Shown here: positions 23,745 through 36,491 of the stretch, piece after piece
Layout of the letters: the number at the start of each line of letters is the position of its first letter
How positions within the stretch are numbered: the first letter of the stretch is position 1
Source: Diplodia intermedia
Lineage: Eukaryota > Ascomycota > Dothideomycetes > Botryosphaeriales > Botryosphaeriaceae
Assembly (NCBI GenBank): GCA_021495925.1
Contig: JAKEKT010000124.1
Span: forward strand, 1-64,000
Reading direction: 5' to 3'
Length of the DNA: 64,000 nt
Program-made: the position numbers and the translations under genes
Notes under the pieces: generated by a model
What the model saw: the letters and a program-made list of their open reading frames with translations, nothing else
The model's database searches: none
Told to the model about the DNA's origin: nothing

Positions 23745-26700
23745 ATGGCCCCGCCATCCAACAAGGCGGCCCTCAAAGCCGCCAAGGCCGCCATCGACGC
23801 CCAGAAATGGGACGACGCGATCGCGCACGCCACGGCGGTGCTCGAGAACGACGCGCAAAACTACTTCGCCCGCCTGTTCCTGGGCCGCGCGCTGGACAAG
23901 CAGGGCAAGCCGGACGACGCGGCCAAGGCGTACGAGGAGGCCGCGGCGATCAAGCCGGAGGACGACCAGGCGCTGTTGGGGCTGAGGGGCGTGTACGAGA
24001 GCAGGGGAGGCGACAGGGTGGATGAGCATACGAGGGTCGGGGCGAGGTTGGCGGGGGTTTATGCGGGGATGTGAGTGTTTTTGTGGTGTTTTTTTTTTTC
24101 TTCTTCAATTTTTTTGGGGGGTCGTGCAGGCGGCGGTATTGGGTGTTTTGCTGATGTTGCGTGCGGTGGTGCAGGGACGACGCGCATAGAGCGCAGATCG
24201 CCGTCGACAAGGTGGTGGATCTGGCCCGCGCAAAGGGCTCCAAGGCCCAATACAGGCGCGCGCTCGAGGTGTACCTGCCCACGAGCGAGCATTACGGATT
24301 CCTCGAGGGCCGCGTGCCGCATCCGAGCGCGACGTACACGCGCATCGTGGAGATCGTCGAGCAGGAGGAGAAGGAGAAGATCAACAAGGAGATTGGCGAG
24401 AGGAGGACGCGGCTGGGCGCGCGCATCGGCCAGGTGACGACCGAGGTCAAGAGGGAGGTGTACGAGGCTAGTCAGCTTGAGGAGCTGTATCAGGCCGTCG
24501 TGGATTGGACGCAGGATGATGAGGTGAGGCGGACGTATGAGGAGAAGCTGCTGCAGCGCGCGTTTGATACGCTCGCGGTGCTGCCGGCTGCGAAGAAGGC
24601 GGAGAAAAGGGAGCAGGTGCTCAAGCTCGCGCATGGCATGGTCATCATCAAGCATCCGTTTGCGCTGGCTTGGCGGTTGGAGCTGGAGTGGACCGATGTG
24701 GAGACGTTGCAGCAGTTCGATGCGAATGTTGTGAGGGAGTTCGTTGAATTCTTCCCGGATGATGGACTGGCGAGGTTATTGAAGGGATACCTCATCAGCG
24801 AGATTGCGCCATTCCCGTTGAAACTGCCGCAGGAGCCAAAGGAGGGCGAGGATGAGAAGAAAGAAGAGGAGGAAGCGCCATTGAGCCAGGAGGATAGACT
24901 GCTGCTGATGACAGAAGGTCTTGATGATGCGAAGCAATCTCCCCTCGCCCACCGACTGATGGGCGAATACTACCTCCACCTGGAGGAGTTTGAGAGTTGC
25001 GTCGAGATCGCTCGAAAGGGTCTGAAGCTTGTCGTCGCTGAGGCCCAGAAGAGTGGGCTGGAATTCCAGAACAACAAAGATGCTATCAATAGCACTCTTG
25101 CTACATCGCTCATCCAGTATCAGTCCCCCAAGAACCATCCTGAGGCGAAGTCTATCTTCCATGAGATCCTTCAGCGCAAAGCCACTTTCACCCCAGCGCT
25201 CATTGGAGTTGGTCTCATCCTTGAAGAGGAGGAAGAGTACGCGGAAGCCATCGATTTCTTGAGCAGGGCATTGGCACGGGACCCCGAAAATGCCCGGATA
25301 GGAGCTGAGACAGCTTGGTGTAAGGCTCTCAATGGCGATCACACCACAGCCCTTGGCGAGCTCGAGACGTATGTTGAGAAGATGAAGACCACGGATCTGA
25401 GGTCTCGGGACTTGAGGGCACAGACGTTATACCGCATCGGCATCTGCATTTGGGAGATCGACCCCACACGACAGGCTCGCAAGGACCGGACGGGAGCATA
25501 TGCCAGCTTCTTGCAGGCCATCAAGACAAACCCGAGCCTTTCGTCTGCATACACTAGTTTGGGTATCTACTACCAGGACTATGCCCGAGACAAGAGGCGT
25601 GCAAGACAATGCTTCCAGAAAGCCTTCGAGCTGTCTGCGTCGGAGTTGGAGGCAGCTGAGCGCCTTGCTCGCTCGTTCGCTGACCAAGGTGACTGGGATA
25701 TTGTCGAAGTCGTCGCTGAGCGCGCCATCGAGTCCGGCAAATGCCGTCCCTCCCCCGGGTCTAAGAAGAAGAAGGGTGTGAGCTGGCCTTTCTCGGCAAT
25801 GGGGATTGTGCAGATGAACAAACAGGAGTACAGCAAGAGCGTCTATTCCTTCCTCTCGGCGCTACGCATTAGCCCGGATGACTACAACTCGTATGTCGGC
25901 TTGGGCGAGAGTTATCACAACTCCGGAAGGTACAACTCGGCCCTCAGAACCTTCAATTACGCGGAGAACCCGACAGACAGTGTGCAGATGAAGAAGCCCG
26001 CTGAGAATTGGTTCACGAAATACATGCTTGCAAATGTCAACCGCGAACTCGGCCAGTACGAAGAGGCCATTGATGGCTACAAAGAAGTTTTGGAGTCGAG
26101 ACAAAACGAGTTTGGCGTTCAAATTGCGCTGCTCCAGACGCTTGTTGAGAGGGGCTGGCGGTACATCGAGACAGGCTTCTTCGGCAAGGCTGCGGACAGC
26201 GCTTTGGAAGCCCTTACGATTGCAAAGGCCGTGGCTGAGTACAAGCCTGAGGCTTTCAACCTGTGGAAGGCAGTAGGCGATGCTTGCTCAATCTTCGCAT
26301 GGGTCCAGAGTAGGATTAAGGATCTACCTTTCGAGACGGTGAAGGTCTTGCTGGAGACAAGCATCGATACTAAAGAATTCGACTTGTTCTCTGATAACGA
26401 TGGGATTGGACAGGAGCAGCTTGCATCCTTATCACAACAGCCGAAGGAGGGAGCATCGCCTGCTCGCAAGTGCCTCGACGCGGCCATCCTCGCCCAGAAG
26501 CGAGCGATTTATGCCTGCGCTCACGACATTCACGCTCAAGCGGTCGCATGGTACAATCTTGGCTGGACGGAGTACAGAACGTATACCTGTTGTGAGGAGG
26601 ACGTTGATTCCGCCGTACAGGGCAAGAAGAGCCTGAAGCTTCTCAAGGCGGCGATGAGATGCTTCAAGAGAGCTATCGAGCTGGAGGCCGGCAACGCTGA

Positions 26701-28159
26701 GTTCTGGAACGCTCTCGGGATTGTGACCACACAGCTCAATCCCAAGGTCGCTCAGCACTCCCTCGTCCGAAGTCTCCATCTTAACGAGCGCAACGCCAAG
26801 GTTTGGGTGAATCTCGGGACACTGTATCTCTTGGAGAATGACTACGAGCTTGCCCACACAACCTTTGCCCGCGCTCAGTCCACAGATCCGGACTATCCGC
26901 AGGCTTGGCTGGGTGAAGGACTCATAGCGCTGCTATGGGGAGATGCAAAGGAGGCATTGTCTCATTTCACCCATGCATTCGAGATCAGTGACGCTTCATC
27001 TCTTGTCGTCAAGAGGCAGTACGCGGTCTCCACCTTCGACCACCTCCTTTCGTCGCCGTCGGCCTCTAACGACATCACAAAGCTTATCCAACCCCTCTTC
27101 GCGCTCCAGCAGCTGTACTCGCAAAAATCAACAGACATCCCGCACCGCCACCTAGCAGCACTCTACCTCGAGCGGGTCGGCAACTACGATGTCGCCATCC
27201 CTGCGCTCGAAGAGATCTGCACCGCCGCTGAAGCCGACTTTGAGATATCAGAGTCTCCAGAGGCCCTCTCCCGCTTCGCACAAGCCAAGGCCGACCTCGC
27301 CCGTAACCGCCTCGCGGCATCCGACTTCTCGACCGCCGCCGAAGACGCCGAAACTGCCTTGGACCTGACAGCCGAAGAAGAAGGCACCGGCATGAGTGCC
27401 GAGGCACGCCTCAAGGTCCGCCTGGGCGCACGCCTCACGGCGGGGCTGGCGCAGTACAAGCTCAACGCCATGGACGCGGCCATCGACCACTTCCGCACCG
27501 CGCTGCAGGACAGCGGGTCGGCGCCCGACGTCGTGTGCTCGCTCGCCGAGGTGCTGTGGGCCAAGGGCGGCGCCGCGGAGAAGAGCGTCGCGCGCGACCA
27601 GCTGTTCGAGTGCGTCGGCGAGCACGCGGACCACGTCGGCGCCGTCGTCCTGCTCGGCGCCATGGCCGGCCTGGACGAGGACGCGGACACGATGGACGCG
27701 GTGCGCGACGACCTGCAGGCCCTCCGCACCCGGCCCGGGCTGGACACGCACCAGCTCCGCCGCATCGAGAAGGTCTTGGATGCCATCGCCGAGCTTTCTT
27801 CTTCCTCGTCGTCGTCGTCATCCGCCGATGCCGTCAGGACGGAGGTCCAGACCAGCATCATGCTCGCGCCTCACCTGCCGCACGGCTGGACGCAGCTTGC
27901 GGATCTCGTCGCGGATGGAGAGCAGGAGGAGCAAGTGGCAGATGGCGAGGAACAGCAGCAGCAGCAGCAGCTGTTCTTCCCCGCCCAGATGGCCCTCGTC
28001 ACGGCGAAGAGGGCTGTCCCGCCGAATGGCCCGCTGCAGGCGGAGGAGTTGGCCGCGGCGTTCGCGGGCGTGGGGACCGCGGCGGATGCGCAGAGGGCCG
28101 TCATGTGTGCGCCGTGGAGGGCGGAGGCGTGGGGCGCGTTGGCGGATTGTGTGGCGTAA
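23745..28159 (+). CDS. ski3-like: Ski3-like TPR scaffold of the Ski complex
   Basis: Two exons, 23745-24070 and 24175-28159, give 1436 residues, the same size as yeast Ski3 (about 1430). It is built almost wholly of tetratricopeptide repeats: an N-terminal array (ALKAAKAAIDAQKWDDAIAH; DAQNYFARLFLGRALDKQGK) and a long C-terminal superhelix (NPSLSSAYTSLGIYYQDYAR, SPDDYNSYVGLGESYHNSGR, NAKVWVNLGTLYLLENDYEL). Between them is the acidic linker EGEDEKKEEEEAPLSQEDR (about residues 330-350). In the Ski complex this protein holds the Ski2 helicase and the WD protein Ski8 and feeds RNA to the cytoplasmic exosome for 3'-5' decay. The intron is 104 bases, with a long T run. A Ser run and a Gln run near the end are coded by microsatellites. 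Confident from architecture and length. Confidence 0.88.
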
Positions 28160-29758
28160 CGGGGCTGCTGTCTGTGGTGCCGGAGGGATGGTGGGATTCG
28201 GAAAGTCGGGTTTTAGAAAACCACTGGATGAAAAATACGGGATTCACTAGTTCATGCACGGTATATGGGATTGATGGAATGAGATGTGCTGCTTAAGAGA
28301 AGGCAGTTTACCGATAGGAAGTGAAAGAATATCAATCGGGGTAAGGAATGTGACCGCCGCCACCCATGTCTGGCCTGTTGCGCAATGCTTCCCGACGACG
28401 CAATTCTGTGGCCTTCGGGTCGGTTCCATCTGCAATATGCTCGAATGACAGAGAAAGGGAGTGAATTGCAAGGAAAGATGAGAAACAACGCCCATGTTTT
28501 CATTCGAGACGATTCATTCTGTCGATGCTTCTGAATCCCTGCGAAAATATTCTCAGGGAGACCGTCTATAACAGCAATGGTATGTAGCTATGTTGGGAAT
28601 AGAAAGATCGCTTACGTGCAGTCTTCGCAGCTAGTTGATGAGTCTTTCGCATCTAATTCGGGGGCTGCAAGGTTCTCGATTCCCGTCCGGAGGAATGGGC
28701 GTGCGTTGTCCGTATGTACATACCATGAAGGGATTCTGGTGGTTGCAGTTCTTCCGCATCTGAAGGGGTTAAGTCTGTTCAAATACCGCCTTCTCATTTC
28801 TCTAGCTATGTGGGGAGATCTTAGAGGATCTCAAGGTAGGAAATGAGACCTGAGAACTTGTTGGAAGTGTGAACTGCGAATCATGATCCTTTCACTATTT
28901 TCATGGGGATTGCCATTTACCGCCAGAAGAACAGCTGAGTGATTGAGGCTCTTGATGACCTTTCCATTCAACCAGTCTCATGCGATGATATCCAGTCGGA
29001 ACAGTCGGTATCAAAACATTTTCCGAATGAATTGTTCTCGGAATACAAATCTTCGAAGAGATTTTTCTCAATATGATCAATCCCTCAGGCAGGAAGCGGA
29101 TTGATTTCAAAGGGTCGACGTCGTGCTTCTATTTTGGTCTCAAAGGACCGAAGGGCTGGGATGCTACCGTGGTACTGGACGGGGGAATAATAAAGGATCT
29201 TGACCGTAAGGGGTCTAGACCAGCTTGGGCAAGCTGGAGAGCTAGTGAGGTCCGGGGTGATGGGCTTGAGGTTACCTTCACAAGCATGTATCATAATCAG
29301 CTGGTGGAAATCGAGCACGTTTCTGATGCAGGATGGACCCGCAGAATGCAGTCATGCGAACGATGCATCACGCTTACCCACAGAACTGAAATTGCAGTGT
29401 TGGAGGGTTGACTGCTCCAACCGCCGCAAACTTGCTCACGAAAACCCAATGAGGCAGTTCTGCACCACCACTTGCCACCAACCTCCGACCCCCCTCTTCT
29501 GAAAAAAATGCTGTCGTGCATGCCCGCAAGCCCAAACAACCTGCCGCTTAATTGTTCAGCTCAGGCACAGCCGCCCTCATGGGCAGTCGCTGGACATCAC
29601 TTCGGTCCCGCGCCGTTCGCTCATCGTCCTGACCCCGTCCGCCCGTCCGTTCGTCTGCATCCCCCGGACGCAAAAGCGTCCAAGTCGCAACCCCCGACCA
29701 AAACTGCAACAACCGAACGATCTCCGTCCGCCCCAACCACCCATCGCAACAATTGGAC
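28160..29758. other. Gene-poor stretch upstream of the copper-transporter relic
   Basis: Short ORFs at 28577-28846 and 29073-29411 are plus-strand and protein-like only in length; no motif or signal peptide was found and no splicing rescues a longer product. AT content is higher than in the flanking genes. Confidence 0.45.
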
Positions 29759-30435
29759 ATGGACATGCCGACCGCCTCCAACTGCAACAGCCATGCCAGA
29801 CATACCCACGCCCATGCCCACGCCCGTGACCTTGACATCCAGCACGAACGACCATCACCCTCACCCTCCTTCCTCTTCCCCGACTGCACAACCACCACCA
29901 CCTCCTCTTCGCACTCGGCGTCCTCCACCGCTTTCCTCGGCGCAGTGCACGCGCGGTTCGAAAGCAGGACAACGGCACAAAGAGAACGAACGGCGATGCC
30001 ATCGAAGACCGTCGGGGTGGTTGGTGGTCGCGCGTTCGTGGAAGTCGATGATGGGATGGGAAGGAAGCGCGGCGTGGCAGCGTTCGTGGCGACGATGTGG
30101 ATGTGGATGTGGATGTGGATGTGGAGAAGGGATGAGCTGCGCGGGGTATGTGGAGGGTGGGAGGGTGGCGTTGTGGTATTTGTTGTGAGTAGTGTGGCTT
30201 TTTCGTTGTCTCTTTCTCTTCCCCTTTTCCCGCTACTCTTTTTGCCGTCGCGGGTTTGGATCTGTAGTTGTTGATGACTAAACTTGTCGACTCATGCAGG
30301 ATGTGAGCGGTGATGACGTTCAACGTCGGGGTTTTCGTCGCGGTCATCGGAGGGATTCTGGTGGGCAAGATGGTGTTCGGACGGTATGGGCAACAGAGCG
30401 GTGCCGCGAGGCAGGATGATGGGTGCCATGGTTGA
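29759..30435 (+). pseudogene. Decayed Ctr-type copper transporter
   Basis: From ATG 29759 the reading begins MDMDMP-like and His-rich (HARHTHAHAHARDLD), as in the metal-binding N-terminus of Ctr proteins. Next to it, in another frame, HHLLFALGVLHRF would be the end of the first membrane helix, and in the first frame again FLGAVHARFESRTTAQRER fits the following loop. A 115-base intron (30185-30299) joins WYLL to the last helix, AVMTFNVGVFVAVIGGILVG then KMVFGRY, which is a very typical Ctr end. Just before it the frame meets TGA (30304-30306) where the family has Leu in YLLMLAVMTF. With at least one frameshift near 29890-29935, a second frame change before the intron, and this stop, the copy looks inactive. 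The first helix is only partly recognisable. Sequencing error could explain one lesion but hardly all. The downstream ferric reductase makes a copper/iron uptake locus plausible. Confidence 0.55.
30096..30123 (+). repeat. GTGGAT hexamer tandem repeat
   Basis: Four to five copies of GATGTG lie in a row inside the loop region of the copper-transporter relic. Slippage here could have caused frame changes. Confidence 0.85.
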
Positions 30436-32014
30436 AGGGTGCGACGAAGGAATCGGAATGATCAGGTTGCGAAGGGCTGATTGCTTTGTTTTTAGGCTAC
30501 GATAATGCGAGTCGGGAAAAAGAAATGTTGTGAATCCGCCGTGTTTCATTCTGGATATGCCGTGCTCTAGTGGGAAGGATCAAAGTATGGATGGCTAGCT
30601 GTCGAAATAGGGTTTAGGCTCACCGACGTGCCCCTTCCTCGCTCCCGTGTGCTCGAGCAAGGTGGCTTGACGCCCTGCCGCGTCAGAAGGGGCGCAGAGG
30701 TCGCACCGCCATCTGCAGCCCGCAGTGGAAGCGGAGAGCGGCGCAGGAAGGCATGATGACAGCTGCGCCTCGACCATCAACCGCATATGACGTTATACCA
30801 ATGCAGCTCGGCCACATCCGAGCCGTGTCGACCTGAGGAGACACTGATTCGGTTCTGCAGCTTGTAGAGATTGTGCGAGGCGTCTTTCAATCCGGCAATA
30901 TCGTCGCTCAGCTGATAACGCGTGCGGTGTAGTCGGCTGGCGGAATACCGCTCCGAAGGCCCGGCGAGGGATTGAGTTAAACCAGACGACCCCATTGGCG
31001 AGCGCTGCGGCGAGGACAAACGCCGACTCTCCGATACATGGCGTGTACATTTACGGGAATTCTGCACGTTCCAGGCGGCTTGTCTAGCGCCGTCTCGTGG
31101 CCCAATAGGCGTATGCAACATCCCGATTCGGCGCGAGCCCGTACGCACATCGATCAGTGCGGTGAGATCTAGGGCTCCCCGTCCGTTTCGGTGGGAAAGC
31201 TTGTAGAGGGCACGTCGTACGAGCCCAATATCTGCACCTCGGCTCCGGGCCGTCAAGGTCTTGACACCGCCAGCCTATATGCTCCATCCAGCGAGATAAA
31301 AACTGGGGAAATCTTATGCGCAGCCCACAGCCGCCTCTCGTAAAAGGCTGATTACGGCTGAGGTAAGGAGGGCGGCGCGAGGGCCATGTCGAGAGGCAAA
31401 GCAGGAGGATTGCGAGCTTGCTTTTTAATTCGGCCTGGAGTTGGGCGCATCCCTGTTTGAGGCTCAAGAAGAGCATAATCGGCCTTTATTGCGTCACGCC
31501 GTGTTTGGAACTGATCTGCATCCGGCTCGATAACGGCTGGAGGAGATCCGACCTCGCCCAGCTCTGCTCTGCAACCCCCGATGGCCTTGTGATGCCCAAG
31601 TGATGCTGCTGGACTCAGCCATGCTGCAGGCAGTCAGGCCAACTCTAGCGTCGGCGTTCCCGCCTGAGCTCTCGTGCGAGTGCAATCTTCTCACAACTCT
31701 TGCCAGCAGCTACATGACCTGGCAAAGCTCTGAGAGCCTATGGATTGATGTCTCAGCATGACCTCGGCTCCACAAACACGCCAGACTTGTCCGATACGGC
31801 GCCTGCGGCCCGGCGGCTGTCTTGGCCCCGATAGTTAATATATCGGCCAATGCAAACACTTCTGGCCAGCACATACAAACGCTTTTTCCCAACACATGAG
31901 CCCTGCATTATTATTTTCTGTTAAATCATCTGCCCCGGAGCCTACTACGGGATCGCTAGTCTGCATGCTGGACTAGACTTGTTTCACGCTGTCTCGCCTT
32001 TCCGTTACTCAGCC
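30436..32014. promoter_or_regulatory. Upstream region of the ferric reductase, with GATA motifs
   Basis: No gene is supported in 1.6 kb. HGATAR motifs (the binding sequence of fungal iron-repressing GATA factors such as SreA and Urbs1) occur at 30913-30918 (TGATAA), 31294-31299 (AGATAA), 31528-31533 (CGATAA) and 31829-31834 (CGATAG). Six-base motifs like this arise by chance, so iron control is only a suggestion. Confidence 0.35.
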
Positions 32015-34274
32015 ATGCCTCCAAACAGGTGGCCAGATGGACCACTTCCCAGCGGTACACCCTACGCAGATCTTCCCATCACCGACTCTCATTGCATGAA
32101 CGACTCGTGCGATGCTTTTGCTGCTGGTTGGAATGAATCGTACAGGGAGACAAGCTTGATCAGCCAGATTGACTATGGTTACTGGACTCTCTGCTACTAC
32201 CTATCCTGGGGCGTTCTCTTCACGCTTGCAAACCTCATCTACCTTTTCAAAGACTATCATGCGCGGCGGTGGATCAGAAGAGATGCTTCAGGATCTGGGT
32301 CAAGCTGGACAGACAGAGTTGTAGCGCGATATCGTTCAGTGGTATATCGACGCTTCACTGGACGCTTACACGCCTTGCCCTCTTTTGGAATCCTCGCCCT
32401 GCTCAGTTTGTCCACCGCCTTTTTTGCCTGTCTCGTCTTCCCGGAACAGGACTACCTACGCTCGCACTTCCGCTTTGGATCTCCGCCTTTATCAGTACGA
32501 TGCGCTCTCTGCATCTCGGCTCTGATGCCGCTTCTGATCGCCCTTGGCGGCAAAGTCAACATCGTCACTGTGTTGACGGGAATCTGCTACACCAAGCTCA
32601 ACATCTTGCACCGATACGTCGGTGGTTTGATATTCGCCCTTGCCACCACCCACGCGGTGAGAAGACTTCACTCCAGCCTGTTACATCTCACTGACTTTTT
32701 GACAGGTCCCTCACCTCTACGCACCAATCAAAGACGGCGGAGTCAACTACCTCGCCCAGCTATACATCAACCAAAAGCGCGAGGTAAGCCTCACTTATTG
32801 CCCCCATACCAAACCGCTCCACTAACCCACTCCCAGCTATCCGGCACCATCCTCTACTTCCTCTTCCTCTGGCTCATCGCCCTCTCCATCCCCCGCCTCC
32901 GCCGCACCTTCTACGAGCTCTTCGTCTACACCCACATCTTCCTCGGCCTCGCCTTCATCGGCATCCTCGCCTGGCACATCAACGGCGAATACATCTCCGT
33001 ACGTTTCCCCCCTCCCATCCCAACCACCCCACTAACCAACCCTCCCCCCTCAACAGCCCATCTACACCTACGTCACCCTCTTCATCCTCGGCGCCCAATC
33101 CGCCCTCCGCCCCCTCCTCTCCACCCGCTCCCTCATCTTCCTCGCCGGCCACCCCACCACCCTCGAGCCCCTCCCGGGCGCCATCACCAAGGTCCGCGTG
33201 CACGTCCCCGCCACGCTGCGCTGGAAGCCCGGCGACCACGCCTTCCTGCGCATGCCCGCGCTGTCGCTCCTCGACAACCACCCCTTCACCATCGCGTCCG
33301 TGCCGACGGGCAGCAACAACGCGATGACGTTCCTCGTCCGCACGCACGCCGGCTTCACGTCGCGCCTGGCCGCGCTGGCGGCGACGAGGGAGCACAGCCC
33401 CGCGGCGTCGCCGCTGTTCGGCGGCTCGTCGGTGACGTCGTTGGAGTCGCAGACGTCGCAGACGCAGCCAACAGCAACAACAGCGAACGAAGCGGCGACC
33501 ACGCCGTCCCCCCTGCCCCTCCTGCGCACCCTCATCGACGGCCCGCACAGCCGCGGCTCGCGCCTCCCCGCGCTGCACGACGCCGCCGACACCGTCGTCC
33601 TCGTCGCGGGCGGGACGGGCGTGACGGCCGCGGTGCCGTGGCTGGTGAGCCTGTGTCGGCGCATGGCGGCATCGGCGTCGCCGCGCTGTCGCGTGCGGAA
33701 CGTGCGGTTGGTGTGGGTCGTGCGCAAGGCGGAGTGCGTGGAGTGGATACGGGAGGAGGTGGAGGCGGCGGTGGGGATGGTTGTGGGGGAGGGCGGGGGG
33801 GAAGGGAGGGTGGTGGTCGTGGATGTGTATGCGACGAGGGGAGGCGGGGACAGTGGCGGTGCCGCGGGGGGCTTGGTTAGTGCGAGTGAGAGCGAGGTCG
33901 AGGTCGGGGAGGTGAAGCGGCAGATGATGCCGGCGCTGCCGCCGCCGGTGTATGGGGGCGCTGAACAGCGGGCGAGTTGCTGCGGGCGTGGCGGTGGTGG
34001 TGATGATGGTGGTGGTGATGGCAAGGATGGTGTTGTGGAGGAAGGGGTGGAGGTGGAGAGGAGGAGCGGGCTCAACTTGCATCGCGAGCGGCCGGATATT
34101 GGGGCGTTGTTGCCGGCGATGATGCGGGGGAGGCGGGCGTTTGTGCTGGGGTGTGGGCCGGAGGGCTTGAAGATCGAGTTGTCGAATGCGGTGGCGCGGC
34201 TGCAGATGGAGATGGTGGTGAGGTCGAGACGGATGGAGAGTATTGCGCTGCATACGGAGACGTTTGGGTGGTGA
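32015..34274 (+). CDS. Ferric/cupric reductase, FRE family
   Basis: Exons 32015-32656, 32706-32783, 32837-32998 and 33057-34274 give 699 residues; the first ATG is at 32015, as the frame upstream begins with TTG. The N-terminus is extracellular, then several membrane helices form the ferric-reductase domain. Four histidines spaced as in bis-heme FRE proteins are visible: His199 (ILHRYVGG) and His213 (TTHAVPH), then His273 (VYTHIF) and His287 (AWHING), both pairs 14 apart. The cytosolic part has the FAD motif HPFTIAS (369-375), the NADPH Gly motif VLVAGGTGVTAAVPWL and the C-terminal VLGCGPEGL. It passes electrons from NADPH through FAD and heme to Fe3+ or Cu2+ outside the cell. A Gly/Glu-rich loop with a GGTGGTGATGATGG microsatellite interrupts the NADPH domain (about 590-640). 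The gene lies 1.6 kb downstream of a Ctr copper-transporter relic. Confidence 0.93.
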
Positions 34275-36491
34275 GACATGGCGCGCTAATTTAGATGGTG
34301 TTTAATTATGAGTTGTCACCTTTGCTCTGCATTACACGACTGTACCTTGCTTGCGATGAGGTATGGTATGGCAACAGCTGGCCTTGAAAGTTTTGTTGAG
34401 CTGCTTTCACAGTTCCGGATCGCATAATGTATGTTTTGAAGCATTGCCGGGTGTCTTGCTGCCCGTCACTGCTATTGAGTAACCCCCCGATCGTCTCATG
34501 AAAACCATCTTCTACGGTTCCGCATATGCTAGTCTTAGCATACATGCTGTTCATAATGGGCTCGGTGCCGACCCTGCGGCTAGTTGTAAGGAGGTGGTTC
34601 TTACGAGGAATGTGTACCTGTAATACCGTATCTGCTGAGCATACGATCCCTCTCTTGGCCTTGCTACTCAGGCTGCTCCAACGAACGTATCTGACATGGT
34701 CTTCTTCGCTTGACTCCGCATGTAAGCCTATCTCCTCCGAAGCACTGTATCTGCAAGTAAGCTATCTTTGGTTTGTAAGCGCCGTGCATCCATGATAAGA
34801 CATGTCTGCGAATAGCTGTTCGAAGAGCTATCACTGCAACGGCATGTGAGATAGATACGAGCTCGCAGATTGATGGACACACCTCGGCTGGTGATAGTTG
34901 AGCGCGTTCGTAACAGATATAGGACATCACAAGACAGTGAAGCCCCTGCCCAGTCTATCACCTCTTGACACAAAAGATACTGAGCGTGCAAAGATAACAA
35001 GGGATGGGAAATCGTCTTGTTGCCAGCTCGATAATCCTCACTCTCTCTTGTTTCCGCTGCACGGGAGATGGAATTTCGCTTGGGGAAATTTCCGAAGCAC
35101 TTGGTCAAGATGCGGACGTTGTTCAGACTTTCCAGAAGATTCCTCGCGAGCATGACCGTCCAGGATCGTCGACATTCGAGATACTGAGACATTGCGACGG
35201 TAATGCTTCGGCCCAGAAAGAGAAGGTCTGCCGTTCAAGCCGTAGAAACAAACGTTTTGCTTGCGGCCGGGCTTACCAACAAAGAGCAGCCGGGCTGCGA
35301 GTATGGCATGATGATTGGTGTCGTTATCACCAATGTGGCTAATACGTCATCGGTTGTACCGTTGTACTTGTACGCTGACCGAGAGGGCTTTCTATTCGAG
35401 ATTCGAGAAGCTCACGCATCATAAGGCGTCATCTTATCAGATGTCGAGAGTATATCAAAGGTGAGGGATATTCTCCAGGTAGCTGTAGCCCAGGGTGGTA
35501 GCCGCGCTCGGCCTGCCCGACGAAGCATTCGTGTATTCTTATCGTTGTGGATGGTTGGCAAGCATGTCGGTGGAACCAAAGTACAGAAGATGATCTGCCG
35601 CTTAGCTCTCCGTTGGAGGACATAGGTACTTGATAAGTAGGGCTAGCTTGGATAAATGGGGTAATAGAAGAGTGCTTACCGAGGTGCTACTTGCCTATCA
35701 TCGAGCGATGTGTGGCACCCGGAAAACCAGGCCCGACGATAAGAAAGAGCCAAGAAACGAATGGGCGAAGGATAAGGTCCGACAGAAAGCTCACTCATTC
35801 CATGGCGCGTACTCGAGATTATTAGCAGTTTGCCAACCGTGCACCCACGGTCCGTCCTTCCCGCGCACTACTGGATCGCAGGGCGGGGATGACAACCATG
35901 TTTCCCGCCGAAACCCTGCCCTTACCCCGCTGCGGCTCTCATCCGCCCCGCCCTCGCCAAACATATAACCCCATCGAACCGCAGTGGTATGTCTTACGAT
36001 CAAGGGCGAGGTAGCAACAACCGTTACAATGTTACGAGAAACAACAAAACCATTGGTGGTGACCGCTTAAACCACCCTCGCCGTCTTCACTCCCCTTTGA
36101 CCCGCATGGTTTCAGAAGAGAAAGAATGCTTTGTGCTCTAATGCCTCCCTCTCGACCAAAGGAGAAACAGACGAGCTGTAGGTGATGATGCTGCTGGGGA
36201 CAAGGGGGCGTGCAGTTGAGTGGCGGTGGGGACTCTATGCCTCGAAAGGGTTTAAGCTATACGCCGGTCATTTGACTCATGCCCCACATCCAGATAACCC
36301 GGTAGCATGCCACCTCCGTAATACTTTTAGCGGAATCGCTTATCGTTTCCTGCAAACCTCCCGTTTTCCTCATCCATTCAGTCTTTAACGCTAGCCGCTA
36401 TCTCGCTACCGTCTCTTCTTTCTTGCTGTTCTTTTGCCACTAATACCGAGCGTGTTTCTTTGTGCGGTGCATGAACGGACGGATCTACAAG
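34275..36491. other. Gene-poor 2.2 kb stretch
   Basis: No gene is well supported. A plus-strand ORF from ATG 35004 to 35342 starts with a weakly hydrophobic segment and continues GISLGEISEALGQDADVV; the neighbouring frame at 35227-35424 reads protein-like (GMMIGVVITNVANTSSVVPL). The two could be parts of a broken or unrecognised gene, but no splice pair joins them convincingly. Nothing else was seen. Confidence 0.35.

Noticed and set aside
29577..30368. A 263-codon minus-strand frame over the copper-transporter relic
   Set aside because: Its Arg/Ser/Pro-rich sequence has no family resemblance, while the plus strand shows Ctr features in the expected order.
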